A stretch of 64,000 nucleotides of DNA from Streptomyces mirabilis. GTDB lineage: Bacteria > Actinomycetota > Actinomycetes > Streptomycetales > Streptomycetaceae. Positions 8,046 to 16,496 of this stretch are shown one piece after another. The stretch covers positions 434,001-498,000 of the forward strand of contig NZ_CP074102.1 of the NCBI RefSeq assembly GCF_018310535.1, given 5' to 3'. Under the pieces are notes generated by a model. It was not told the DNA's origin, ran no database searches, and saw nothing but the letters and a program-made list of their open reading frames with translations. The translations under genes were made by a program, and so were the position numbers. Numbering within the stretch: the stretch's first letter is position 1; each line of letters starts with the position of its first letter.

Positions 8046-8622
8046 GAGTGAAGCGGAGACGGGGCTGCGGGCCCGGTTGATCGAGGCGGGCGTGGACCTG
8101 GTGACCACGCAGGGCGCGCAGGTTCTGACCCTGCGGGAGATCGCCCGTCGCGCGGGCGTCTCCCACGGCGCCCCGCGCCGCTACTTCCCGACCCATCTGG
8201 AGCTGCTCTCCGCCATCGCGCGCCGGGGCTTCGCCGACCTGGGAGCCCGGGCGACGGAGGCGCTGGTCGACGAAGGGGCGAGTCCCCGCGCCCAGTTGGC
8301 GACGCTGGGGAGGGTCTACCTCGACTTCGCCTTCACTCAGCCCGGAATGTACGAGCTGATGTTCCGTCATGATCTGCTGGAGAGTGGACGACTGGGACTC
8401 CGGGAGACCAGCCTCCCGCTGTTCGGCGTCCTGGTGGACCTGGTCGGTCGGGCGCGCCCCGCGGCCGACGCCACGCTCGTCGCGAGCGCCCTGTGGGCGA
8501 ACCTGCACGGGATCGCCCAGCTGTGGGGCTGGGGCAGTCTCCAACTCGCCACGGGAGCAGCCGACTTCGTACCCCTGTTGGATGCCGCGCTGGACGCGCA
8601 CCTCGGGCCGGAGGAGCGGTGA
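8044..8622 (+). CDS. TetR-family regulator with WHG-type ligand domain
   Basis: This 192-residue protein has its helix-turn-helix at about residues 8-55 ('LIEAGVDLVTTQGAQVLTL', 'ARRAGVSHGAPRRYFPTHLEL'). Its C-terminal domain ends 'LWANLHGIAQLWGWGSLQ', the motif of the WHG subfamily of TetR proteins. The ATG lies inside the third operator copy, and no clear Shine-Dalgarno sequence precedes it. With a TAGACA box at 8032-8037, a leaderless transcript is possible. The stop overlaps the start of the MFS exporter, so autoregulation would control the exporter too. Confidence 0.85.
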   Translation: MSEAETGLRARLIEAGVDLVTTQGAQVLTLREIARRAGVSHGAPRRYFPTHLELLSAIARRGFADLGARATEALVDEGASPRAQLATLGRVYLDFAFTQPGMYELMFRHDLLESGRLGLRETSLPLFGVLVDLVGRARPAADATLVASALWANLHGIAQLWGWGSLQLATGAADFVPLLDAALDAHLGPEER

Positions 8623-10031
8623 ACCCCTCGGCGCGGCGCCGTCTCACGCTGACCAACAGCGTCGTCGGGGCCGTGATCGTCGCGCTGGACGGAACCGTCC
8701 TCACCGTCGCTCAGCCCACGCTGCGGCGCGACCTGGACGCGTCGTTCGCGCAGGTGCAGTGGACCAGTACCGGCTATCTCATCGCGGTGGCGGGCCTGTT
8801 GGTGTTCGCAGGGCGTCTCGGCGACCGGTACGGCCACCAAGTGGTCTTCGCCGTGGGGATGGTGGGGTTCGGGGCGGCGTCGGCGGGGATCGGTCTGGCG
8901 CCCGGCATCGGCTGGGTGATCGGGCTGCGGGTCGCCCAGGGGGTCTTCGGCGCGCTGTCGCAGCCCGCCACGCTCGGGATGCTGCGCGCGGCCTACCCGC
9001 CCGACCGGCTCGGCATGCCCATCGCGCTGCGCACCAGTGCCATCGGTCTCGCGGCCGCCGCGGGTCCCCTCCTCGGCGGGGCGCTGGTCACCCAGCTGGG
9101 CTGGCGGGCCGTCTTCTTCCTGAACGTCGTACCCGCGCTCGTCATGGCCGCCCTGGCCCTGACCGTCCGGGACGCGCCCCGGGACAGAGACTCGGCGGCC
9201 GGACTCGACGTGCCCGGCGCGGCGCTGCTCTCGGTGACCCTGGTCGCCCTGGTGCACACGCTCGTCGTGCTGCCGGAGACGGGCCGGCCCATGGCGACCG
9301 TGCTCGGGCCGCTCGTGGCGACGGCCGCGGCAGCCGCGTTCGTACGGCACGAACGGCGCGCGGCGAGCCCGCTGGTGCCGCCCGGCCTGCTCGGCTCCCC
9401 CACGGTCGGCGCGGCGCTCGGCACCCTCGTGTGCGCCTCAGCAACGCTGTTCGGCACGCTCTTCGTCAGCACCTACTACCTCCAGGACGTGCTCGGCCTC
9501 GACCCGCTCCAGAGCAGTCTGCGCGCGCTCCCGCTGGCCGTGATGACGGTGCTGGGCGCGCCGGTCTCGGCCGTACTGCTGCGCCGCTACGGCCCGCGCC
9601 GCACGACCGGGACCGCGATGCTGCTGGTCCTCCTCGGCGTCCTGCTGCTGTCCCGGCTCGACCGCGCCTCGACGGACCTGGCGATCGGCGTCGGATTCCT
9701 GCTCCTGGGCGCGGGGTTCGTCGCGGTGATGGTGAGCGCGACGGCCGTCGTCGTGCGGTCCGCGTCCGCCGGGTCGGCCGGGGTGGCGGGCGGGCTCCAG
9801 CAGACCGCGATGAACATCGGACCGACGGTGGGGGTGGCCGTCGCGACCACGCTGGTCGGCCTGGCCGGCGTCGACATGGGCCCCGCGCTGTCCGTCCTCG
9901 CGGCCCTCACAGCGGTCGGCGCGCTGTCGGCGCTGCGGCTCCCGGGCCGCGGCGAAGCGCCGGACGCCGAGCGGCGACCCGCCGGTCACCCACCCACCGA
10001 CGCCGCTTGCGAAGTCCGTACGAGACGATGA
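8619..10031 (+). CDS. MFS drug exporter, DHA2-like
   Basis: This 470-residue exporter has about 14 membrane segments. The features are 'ALDGTVLTVAQPTLRRDL' in segment 1, 'WTSTGYLIAVAGLLVFAG' followed by 'GRLGDRYGHQ', and motif C 'GLAAAAGPLLGGALVTQLGWR' in segment 5, which marks antiporters. The start is GTG 8619, overlapping the TetR stop by four bases (GTGA) after GGAGGAG, so translation is coupled. It probably expels a toxic compound sensed by the TetR protein. The substrate cannot be told from the sequence. Confidence 0.85.
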   Translation: MNPSARRRLTLTNSVVGAVIVALDGTVLTVAQPTLRRDLDASFAQVQWTSTGYLIAVAGLLVFAGRLGDRYGHQVVFAVGMVGFGAASAGIGLAPGIGWVIGLRVAQGVFGALSQPATLGMLRAAYPPDRLGMPIALRTSAIGLAAAAGPLLGGALVTQLGWRAVFFLNVVPALVMAALALTVRDAPRDRDSAAGLDVPGAALLSVTLVALVHTLVVLPETGRPMATVLGPLVATAAAAAFVRHERRAASPLVPPGLLGSPTVGAALGTLVCASATLFGTLFVSTYYLQDVLGLDPLQSSLRALPLAVMTVLGAPVSAVLLRRYGPRRTTGTAMLLVLLGVLLLSRLDRASTDLAIGVGFLLLGAGFVAVMVSATAVVVRSASAGSAGVAGGLQQTAMNIGPTVGVAVATTLVGLAGVDMGPALSVLAALTAVGALSALRLPGRGEAPDAERRPAGHPPTDAACEVRTRR

Positions 10032-10088
10032 AGGCGAGCGAGACGATGAGGGCGAGCGAGTCCGAGAGCCGCAGTCCGGAGGAGAACC

Positions 10089-11315
10089 ATGGGACATCTG
10101 CGACAAGAGGTCGAGCCGAACGAGGCCGGCCTTGATCCGAAGGCGCTGGCCCGCCTGGACCAGCACTTCTCCCATCTGGTCGACGACCTCCGGCTGCCCG
10201 GCTATCTCGTGTCCGTGTCCCGGCACGGCCGGGTCGCGCACCTCACCACGTACGGCCACCGCGACCGCGAGGCCCGACTCCCCGTCGAGACCGACACCTT
10301 GTGGCGGATCTACTCGATGACGAAGCCGGTCACCTCGGTCGCCGCGCTGATGCTCCTGGAGGAGGGACGCTTCCGGCTCGACGACCCCGTCGCCCGTTTC
10401 CTTCCCGCCTTCGCCGAACCCCGGGTGTACGTCAGCGGGTCCGGCGCCGGCATGAAGACCCGCCCGGCCGAGCAACCCCTCCTGATCCGGCACCTGTTGA
10501 CCCACACCTCGGGACTGACCTTCGGCTTCTACCACTCCCACCCCGTCGACGCGCTCTACCGCGACGCCGGTCTGGAGTCGTCGGTGGCGCCGGGCTCGGA
10601 CCTGGCCGGCACCTGCGACGTGTACGCCGGGCTGCCCCTGCAGTTCGAGCCGGGCACCGAGTGGAACTACTCGGTCTCCACCAATGTGCTCGGCCGCCTG
10701 ATCGAAGTGGTGTCGGGGCAGGACCTCGACGAGTTCCTCGCCGAGCGGATCTTCGGGCCGCTGGGGATGGCGGACGCCGGGTTCTGCGTCACCGACGAGC
10801 AGGCCGGGCGGCTCGCCCAGCTCTACGGGCAGGACGCCGAGGGCCGCATCACCCCGATCACCGGGCTCCCACTGCACGGCCGCCCGCGTTTCCTCTCCGG
10901 GAGCGGCGGCATGGTGGCCTCCGCGCACGACTACCACCGCTTCATGGAGATGCTCCGCCGCCGCGGCGAACTGGACGGGGCCCGGCTGCTGAAGCCGGAG
11001 ACCGTGGACACGATGGCCGCCAATCACCTCCCGGGCGGGACAGACCGCCGCACCTTCGGCAGCGCGCTGCACCGGGAACCCGGCAACGCGGGGCTCGGCT
11101 TCGGGCTCGGGGTCTCCGTCGTGGTGGACCCCGAGATCACCCGGTCGCCTTCCAGCGAGGGCGCGTTCGGCTGGAGCGGGGTCGCCAGTACGACCTTCTG
11201 GGTCGACCCGCGCCACGACCTGACCGTGCAGTTCTACACCCAGGTCCGCCCGACCTCGTCCCACTCGATCTATCCCGAGCTCAAGCGGCTCGTGCACGAG
11301 GCGGTGCTCGACTGA
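10089..11315 (+). CDS. Beta-lactamase-fold serine hydrolase (esterase-like)
   Basis: This 408-residue class C beta-lactamase/EstB-type protein has no signal peptide and so is cytoplasmic. The nucleophile motif Ser-x-x-Lys is 'SMTK' at residues 76-79. The second motif is the Tyr in 'EWNYSVSTNVLGRL' near residue 195. The C-terminal part includes 'GAFGWSGVASTTFWVDP', at the usual His/Lys-x-Gly position. Members hydrolyse esters, beta-lactams or D-amino peptides. ATG 10089 follows GGAGGAG at 7 bases. It is 57 bp downstream of the MFS exporter on the same strand and may be cotranscribed. It ends 6 bp from the convergent dehydrogenase operon. Confidence 0.82.
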   Translation: MGHLRQEVEPNEAGLDPKALARLDQHFSHLVDDLRLPGYLVSVSRHGRVAHLTTYGHRDREARLPVETDTLWRIYSMTKPVTSVAALMLLEEGRFRLDDPVARFLPAFAEPRVYVSGSGAGMKTRPAEQPLLIRHLLTHTSGLTFGFYHSHPVDALYRDAGLESSVAPGSDLAGTCDVYAGLPLQFEPGTEWNYSVSTNVLGRLIEVVSGQDLDEFLAERIFGPLGMADAGFCVTDEQAGRLAQLYGQDAEGRITPITGLPLHGRPRFLSGSGGMVASAHDYHRFMEMLRRRGELDGARLLKPETVDTMAANHLPGGTDRRTFGSALHREPGNAGLGFGLGVSVVVDPEITRSPSSEGAFGWSGVASTTFWVDPRHDLTVQFYTQVRPTSSHSIYPELKRLVHEAVLD

Positions 11316-11321
11316 GCCCGG

Positions 11322-12473
11322 CTACCCCGCGTGCAGGGTGAAGGGCACTCCCTCCCGGGCCAGTTCGGCCAGCCATTGCTCGGACCGCCGCGCCGTCTCC
11401 GCGGCGCGGCCGAGGCCTGGCGGAAGCGAACCGTCCAGGATGTGGCGGACTCCGAGGGCGAGTGTGCGGGAGACACAGCGGGCCATGGCGCTCTCCTCGG
11501 CGGTGCCCACGAGATCGAGGAGGTAGCGCCCCGACCAGGCCGCGCCGGAGCCGCCGCGGACGTCGAGGGAGACGGCGAGGACGACCCGGTCACGGTCCGC
11601 GTCAGTGGTCGGATAGGTCTTCGCCAGTTCCTGGGCGAGGTCGGTGATCCGCCGGTCGTCGCCCGCCTTCAGCTCCTCGAAGACCGCGTCCCAGGCCCGC
11701 AGCCAGCCGTCGAGGCGCAGGGTGCCGCGCACGAAGGTCTCCGGCTTCCAGGTGCCGGGAAGCCCGTACTGCTCGACGAAGGGCACGCTGTCGCGGTTGG
11801 GGTAGACCTCGAAGGCCTCGCCGTCGATCAGGTGGGGGCGGGTGGCCTCCCAGGGGCGGTCGGCGGTGGTCTCGGTGCCGTCCTCGACATAACGGGCGGG
11901 CGAGCGGAGAGCGTTGAGCACGCCCGCGGGCGCCCAGCTGAAGCGGTACTTGAAGTCGTTGGGCACGGCGGGGATGCCGCCGCAGTACGAGGTGAGGCGG
12001 TACGAGGCGGCCGACTCGGCGCCGATCTCGGCCTCGGCCCGGGCGATCAGACTGTGCGCGAAGAGGTGGTCGATGCCCGGGTCGAGCCCGCACTCGGTCA
12101 GTACCACCACTCCCGCCGCCTCGGCCGCGGGCACCTGGTCGAGGACCGCGTCCGAGACGTAGCTGGAGCAGGCGAAGTGGGCGCCGCGCTCGACGCAGAC
12201 GCCGAGCAGCGGGGCGTGTTCGGGTGCGGGCAGCATGGAGACGACGACGTCTCCGGGGGTGAGCTCGGCGGCGAGCGCCTCCAGGGTGTACGCGCGGGGC
12301 TCGGCCCGCCCGGTCAGGCCCAGCGCCTCCAGGCTGCGCGCGGCGCGCTCTTCGGTGCGGTGCCACAGGCGTACGCGGTCGGCGGCGTCGCAGGTCGCGG
12401 CGAGACCGCTGCCGGTGGACAGGCCCGCGCCGATCCAGTGGACGGTGCCGCTTGCGGCCGTCACCTCAGACAT
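11322..12473 (-). CDS. Saccharopine dehydrogenase-like protein (LYS9/reductase type)
   Basis: This 383-residue protein starts with a Rossmann motif 'VHWIGAGLSTGSGLAATC' and continues with the saccharopine reductase-type pieces 'GDVVVSMLPAPEHAPLLG', 'GAHFACSSYVSDAV' and 'VVLTECGLDPGIDHLFAH'. 'SYCGGIPAVPNDFKYRFSW' begins the C-terminal substrate domain. Relatives reduce or oxidise saccharopine or other opine-like amino acids. ATG 12473 follows AAGGGGAG, and its first 8 bases overlap the end of the next upstream gene. It is the last gene of a four-gene operon. The exact substrate is not determined here. Confidence 0.8.
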   Translation of the reverse strand: MSEVTAASGTVHWIGAGLSTGSGLAATCDAADRVRLWHRTEERAARSLEALGLTGRAEPRAYTLEALAAELTPGDVVVSMLPAPEHAPLLGVCVERGAHFACSSYVSDAVLDQVPAAEAAGVVVLTECGLDPGIDHLFAHSLIARAEAEIGAESAASYRLTSYCGGIPAVPNDFKYRFSWAPAGVLNALRSPARYVEDGTETTADRPWEATRPHLIDGEAFEVYPNRDSVPFVEQYGLPGTWKPETFVRGTLRLDGWLRAWDAVFEELKAGDDRRITDLAQELAKTYPTTDADRDRVVLAVSLDVRGGSGAAWSGRYLLDLVGTAEESAMARCVSRTLALGVRHILDGSLPPGLGRAAETARRSEQWLAELAREGVPFTLHAG

Positions 12474-13566
12474 CACGCGACTCCCCTTCCTCTGTCTTCT
12501 CCTCTTCCTCAACTTCCCCGGCTTCCTCGGCTTCCTCGGCTTCGAGGGCGCGGCACGCCTCGTGGAAGCGGTCCAGGCAGCGCCCCCACGGACCGCCGAC
12601 CCCGAACTCCAGCAGCTGGGGCAGCAGCGCCGCCGAGAAGTCGACGCTCGCCTCCAGCGGCAGCAGCGACGGCAGATTGTCGATGGCGATCAGGTCGAGC
12701 GCGGGCCGCTCGCGGATGCGGCGGGCGGGGTGCGTCCAGTCCGTCGTGGTGTCGTAGATCGGCAGCACGTTCAGGGGGGAGCCGACGTCGCACGTGACGT
12801 CGCACAGCGTGCGCAGCCGGCGGCCGGGCTCGTCGAGGTCCCTGTCCGTGAGGAAGGGCGGGATCGGCCGGGTGGTGAGCACGGTGTTGACCATCAACTC
12901 GTGTGCCAGCAGCGCCGGTCGGTCCAGCTCACGGGTCTCGTCGAGGTCCCAGCAGGTGGGCTCGACCCCGGCCACACCCAGCGCCACGCGGGCGCCCCGG
13001 CCGCTGCGGCCGAGCGCGCCGATGACGAGGGCTCGCAACTCCCCCTTCTCTGACGCCAGTTCGGCATCGAGCTCCTCCTTCGACATGGGCCGCAAAGGGG
13101 CCTTGAGGCTGCCCCGGTGGTGCAACACCGCCAGGGCGGCGCCCAGGTATCCGGCCCAGTAGCCGAACGCGGCGAGCCTGCGCCCGTCGTCGTGCACCAG
13201 GTACTCGATGTCCAGCAGGGCTCCGCCCCCGGCGATGAACCTGTGGAGCAGAGCGGCTGCCCCGGGCTGCCGCTTGTAGGCATGCCCGAAGAAGACATGG
13301 CGGTGTGTCAGTTCGGCTGGCCCGTCCGGGAGTTCCTTCAGTCCCACGACTACGGCGTCCGGCGGCGCCGACACCCAGGAGCCCGCCTTCGCGACCCGGC
13401 ACCCGGCGTTCTCGTACGCCTCGATGGGGAAGACCCGCTGGGGCGACTCCTCGACCGTGAGCGTCACGCCGCTCTCGACGAGCCGTCGGGCGTCCGAGGG
13501 CACGATCGGGGTACGCCGTTCGGTCGTACGGATCTCGTGGCGCAGCCACAAGTGGAGCTCGGTCAT
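12466..13566 (-). CDS. Saccharopine dehydrogenase, L-lysine-forming type (LYS1-like)
   Basis: This 366-residue protein is close to the length of fungal LYS1. The N-terminus 'LHLWLRHEIRTTERRTPIVP' is the alanine dehydrogenase/PNT-type domain with the Arg and Lys-region residues that bind substrate. 'HVFFGHAYKRQPGA' and 'GALLDIEYLVHDDGRRLAAFGYWAG' follow, and the nucleotide fold is at 'LRALVIGALGRSGRGARV'. A LYS1-like and a LYS9-like protein side by side suggest reversible lysine/2-oxoglutarate/saccharopine chemistry or an analogous opine step. The C-terminus is an odd acidic run of about 25 residues, mostly Glu, encoded by repeated CTTCCTCGG units, and may be slippage-generated. The start at 13566 overlaps the oxidase stop by 4 bases. 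Confidence 0.8.
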   Translation of the reverse strand: MTELHLWLRHEIRTTERRTPIVPSDARRLVESGVTLTVEESPQRVFPIEAYENAGCRVAKAGSWVSAPPDAVVVGLKELPDGPAELTHRHVFFGHAYKRQPGAAALLHRFIAGGGALLDIEYLVHDDGRRLAAFGYWAGYLGAALAVLHHRGSLKAPLRPMSKEELDAELASEKGELRALVIGALGRSGRGARVALGVAGVEPTCWDLDETRELDRPALLAHELMVNTVLTTRPIPPFLTDRDLDEPGRRLRTLCDVTCDVGSPLNVLPIYDTTTDWTHPARRIRERPALDLIAIDNLPSLLPLEASVDFSAALLPQLLEFGVGGPWGRCLDRFHEACRALEAEEAEEAGEVEEEEKTEEGESRDV

Positions 13567-14708
13567 ACGAGGTTGACCTCCGGGCGCGGGGCGTCGGCGG
13601 TGAAACGCTCGACGCTCAGGGGGCTGATGTCGACGAAGGGTACGCGGCCCAGGTACAGATCACGGATCACCTCGCCGACCGCCGGCCCCTGGAGGAAGCC
13701 GTGGCCCGAGAACCCGGTCGCGTACAGGAAACGTGAGCACGAAGGCGCCTCGCCGATCAGGGCGTTGTGGTCCGGGGTGATCTCGTACAGGCCCGCCCAG
13801 CCGCCCGTCCGGCGCAGGTCGAGCAGGGCCGGGGCGCGGCGCTCCATCGCCTCGGACAGGCGGGGGATCCAGCGGTCGTGGGTGGTGGTGGCGAAGCCGG
13901 GGACCTCGTCGGGGTCGGACATGCCGAGGAGGAGGCCGGGGCCCTCGCTGTGGAAGTAGAGGCTGGTGGTGAAGTCGATGGTCATGGGGAGGTCGGGCGG
14001 CAGGCCCGGGACGGCTTCGGTGACGGCGATCTGGCGGCGCAGCGGTTCCACCGGCAGGTCCACGCCCACCATCGCGCCGATCGCCCGCGACCAGGCACCG
14101 GCCGCGCAGACGACCGTGTCGGTGGCGATCCGCCCCTGGCTGGTGACGACCGCGGTGATCTCGTCGCCGCGGGTCTCGATGCCGGTGACCTCGCGGTGCC
14201 GCAGCAGGGTCGCGCCGTGCCGGCGGGCCCCGGCCGCGTAGCCCTGGACGACGGACTCGGGCGTGCAGTGCCCGTCGTCCGGGGAGAAGGCCGCCGCCCG
14301 CAGCCCGTCGGTGGTGATCAGCGGGGAGAGCCGCCGCGCCTCGGCCGGGTCGATCAGGCGGCTGGGCACCCCGAGCGCGTTCTGCAGCCGTACGCCGTCC
14401 TCGAAGGCGGCGACCTCCTCGGGCGTGGAGAGCAGGAACAGATAGCCGACCTGGTGCAGCCCGATGTCCTGGCCCAGCTCCTCACCGAAACGGACGAACG
14501 CCTCCAGACTCCGGGCACCCAGCTGGATGTTCAGCTCGTCGGAGAACTGCGCCCGGACCCCGCCCGCGGCCCGCGAGGTGGAACCGGAGGCGAGTTCGTC
14601 GCGCTCGACGAGCACCACGTCCGGCACGCCCGCCCTGGCCAGGTGGTAGGCGATGCTCGTGCCCATCACCCCGCCGCCGATCACGACGACCCGCGCGCTC
14701 CCGGTCAT
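13563..14708 (-). CDS. FAD-dependent amino acid oxidase (DadA/glycine oxidase family)
   Basis: This 381-residue protein has an N-terminal dinucleotide motif 'VVVIGGGVMGTSIAYHLA' followed by 'VVLVERDELASGSTSRAAGG', typical of D-amino acid, glycine and sarcosine oxidases. The C-terminal FAD contact is 'GLYEITPDHNALIGEAP' with 'YATGFSGHGFLQGPAVGEV'. It probably oxidises a secondary or D-amino acid to an imine. The operon places it between a cyclodeaminase-type reductase and two saccharopine-type dehydrogenases. That would fit moving a cyclic imino acid or an opine into central metabolism, which is inference. Four-base ATGA overlaps link it to both neighbours. Confidence 0.82.
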   Translation of the reverse strand: MTGSARVVVIGGGVMGTSIAYHLARAGVPDVVLVERDELASGSTSRAAGGVRAQFSDELNIQLGARSLEAFVRFGEELGQDIGLHQVGYLFLLSTPEEVAAFEDGVRLQNALGVPSRLIDPAEARRLSPLITTDGLRAAAFSPDDGHCTPESVVQGYAAGARRHGATLLRHREVTGIETRGDEITAVVTSQGRIATDTVVCAAGAWSRAIGAMVGVDLPVEPLRRQIAVTEAVPGLPPDLPMTIDFTTSLYFHSEGPGLLLGMSDPDEVPGFATTTHDRWIPRLSEAMERRAPALLDLRRTGGWAGLYEITPDHNALIGEAPSCSRFLYATGFSGHGFLQGPAVGEVIRDLYLGRVPFVDISPLSVERFTADAPRPEVNLV

Positions 14709-15682
14709 GGGCGCGTCTCCCGGGCGCGAGCGGCCTCGATCACGGCCCAGGCCGCGGCGGCGTCCTGGATGCCCAGCCCGACGCTGTTGTAGAAGACGAT
14801 GTCGTCGGGGTGGGTGCGGGCCGGGTGGCGGCCGGTGAGGACGCCGCCGAGCGGGATCAGGTCGGCACGGGTGAGTACTCCGTCCCGCAGCGCGTCCACG
14901 ATCGGTCCGGCGTGCTCCGCCGCCGTCTCCGGGTCGTCGACCACGACCGCCGCCGCCCGCCGTACGACCTCCGTGTCGACCTCGCTGCGGGTGGGCTCGA
15001 AGGAGCCGACGCTCACGACCGTGCACCCGGGCGCCAGCCACGCGCCCCGTACGACGGGTGTGCTGCTGAGCGTGCAGGCGGCGACCATGGGCAGGCCCGC
15101 GACGGCTTCCTCCGCCGTGTCGACGGCCTTGGTCGCGACCCCGAGTTCCGTCGCGAGGCGCCGCGCCGCCCGCGCCCGTCGGGCCGGGTCAGGGCTCCAC
15201 ACCCGTACGGACCTGAGGTCCCGCACCCGGGCGACGGCCCGCGCGTGGGCGAGAGCCTGGGTGCCGGAGCCGAGAAGGCCCAGCTCCGCGCTGTCGGCGG
15301 TGGCCAGCGCGTCGAGGGCGACGGCGCTCGCCGCGGCGGTGCGCAGGGTCGTGACCGCCGTACCGTCCATGACGGCGGCGAGTTGCCCGGTCACCGGATC
15401 GAGCGCGTTGATCACGGCGTGCACCGTCGGCAGCCCGGCCGCCGTGTTGGCCGGGTTGACGCTGCCGAACTTGGCGACGGCCCCGGTGTCCGCGGACAGC
15501 CGGGCGAGGTAGGCGAAGACGACACTGTCGTCGAATCGGCTGGGGTGCATGATCTTGCCGGGGAGCTCGGCGGTGCCGTCACCGAGCGCGGTGAACGCCG
15601 CGCGCTGCGAGGCGATCGCCGCATCGGTGTCCAACAGCTCCGTCACCCGGTCCCGGGAGAGGTACAGGACGTCGTCGGTCAT
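14705..15682 (-). CDS. Ornithine cyclodeaminase/mu-crystallin family protein
   Basis: This 325-residue protein is of normal family length. Diagnostic regions are 'AELPGKIMHPSRFDDSVVFAYLARL' with the substrate-binding Lys, 'LPTVHAVINALDPVTGQLAAVMDG', 'TTLRTAAASAVALDALA', and the nucleotide fold 'LGLLGSGTQALAHARAV'. Members include ornithine or lysine cyclodeaminases, ketimine reductases and delta-1-pyrroline-2-carboxylate reductases. The sequence alone does not decide between them. It is the first gene of the operon. The ATG at 15682 follows AAAGG, and the stop overlaps the oxidase start. Confidence 0.82.
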   Translation of the reverse strand: MTDDVLYLSRDRVTELLDTDAAIASQRAAFTALGDGTAELPGKIMHPSRFDDSVVFAYLARLSADTGAVAKFGSVNPANTAAGLPTVHAVINALDPVTGQLAAVMDGTAVTTLRTAAASAVALDALATADSAELGLLGSGTQALAHARAVARVRDLRSVRVWSPDPARRARAARRLATELGVATKAVDTAEEAVAGLPMVAACTLSSTPVVRGAWLAPGCTVVSVGSFEPTRSEVDTEVVRRAAAVVVDDPETAAEHAGPIVDALRDGVLTRADLIPLGGVLTGRHPARTHPDDIVFYNSVGLGIQDAAAAWAVIEAARARETRP

Positions 15683-15757
15683 TCCTTGTACCTTTCCCCG
15701 CACGCACCTCTCTCACCACAACCGACGCCTCCGGGTGACGTCCTCGGGCGCCCGCGC

Positions 15758-16447
15758 TCAGGAGGAGTGCGAGACCACCACGTCCAGGTGCGGCAGGAAG
15801 TGGTCGAGGCGCTCCCGCTTGGTGCGCAGATAGGTGATGTTCTGCGGGCACGGCGGTATGAGCAGCGGGACCTGCTCGGTGACCTTGATGCCGTTGCGCT
15901 GGAGCGACTCCCGCTTGCGCGGGTTGTTCGAGAGGAGGCGTACGGAGCGGACGCCGAGGTCGTGCAGGATGTCCGCCGCCACCCGGTAGTCACGGGCGTC
16001 GACCGGAAGGCCGAGGGCGACGTTCGCCTCGACGGTGTCGAGGCCCTCCGACTGGAGCTTCATCGCCTGCAGCTTGGCGAGCAGGCCGATGCCGCGGCCC
16101 TCGTGGCCGCGGAGGTACACGAGGACGCCACGGCCCTCCGCGACGATGGCGCGCAGCGCGGCGGCCAGCTGGTCGCCGCACTCGCAGTGGGTGGAGCCGA
16201 AGGCGTCCCCGGTGAGGCACTCCGAATGGAGCCGGGTGAGGATGCCCTCCTTCGTGGCGCCTTCCCCGCTCTTGCTGAGGTCGCCGACCTCGCCGTAAAC
16301 CAGGGCCACTTGCTCCTCTCCGCGATCGTGATCCAGGAAGCCGACCGCCTGGAAGTCCCCGTACACGGTGGGCAAAGGGGCATTGACGACTCGTTCGACA
16401 CCTGTGAGGCGTGCGGTCCCGGCGAGTACTCCAAAGTTATCTGTCAT
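15758..16447 (-). CDS. ribA: GTP cyclohydrolase II
   Basis: This 229-residue enzyme opens GTP to 2,5-diamino-6-ribosylamino-4(3H)-pyrimidinone 5'-phosphate, releasing formate and pyrophosphate. The Zn ligands are Cys77, Cys88 and Cys90 ('SECLTGDAFGSTHCECGDQ'). The catalytic 'YLRGHEGRGIGLLAKLQAMK' starts at Tyr111, and 'LLSNNPRKRE' binds guanine. From memory, the S. coelicolor paralogue that stalls at a formylated product has Met in place of that Tyr, so full activity is predicted here. The protein is not fused to RibB and no other riboflavin gene is adjacent. It is divergent from a creatininase-fold hydrolase across 49 bp, and I assign it to the pathway cluster that continues to 23335. Confidence 0.92.
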   Translation of the reverse strand: MTDNFGVLAGTARLTGVERVVNAPLPTVYGDFQAVGFLDHDRGEEQVALVYGEVGDLSKSGEGATKEGILTRLHSECLTGDAFGSTHCECGDQLAAALRAIVAEGRGVLVYLRGHEGRGIGLLAKLQAMKLQSEGLDTVEANVALGLPVDARDYRVAADILHDLGVRSVRLLSNNPRKRESLQRNGIKVTEQVPLLIPPCPQNITYLRTKRERLDHFLPHLDVVVSHSS

Positions 16448-16460
16448 GATCTGGTTCCTA

Positions 16461-16484
16461 AGCAGAGTCGAAAGCAGAGTCGAA
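16461..16484. repeat. 12-bp tandem repeat in the ribA/hydrolase divergent promoter
   Basis: AGCAGAGTCGAA occurs twice head to tail, filling about half of the 49 bp between the two divergent starts. Its position makes it a good candidate binding site for a regulator that controls both genes. Confidence 0.7.
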
Positions 16485-16496
16485 AGGCCGTGAAAC

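Noticed and set aside
16320..16447. FMN riboswitch ahead of ribA
   Set aside because: The gap to the divergent gene is only 49 bp and lacks the conserved junction sequences; there is no room for the aptamer.
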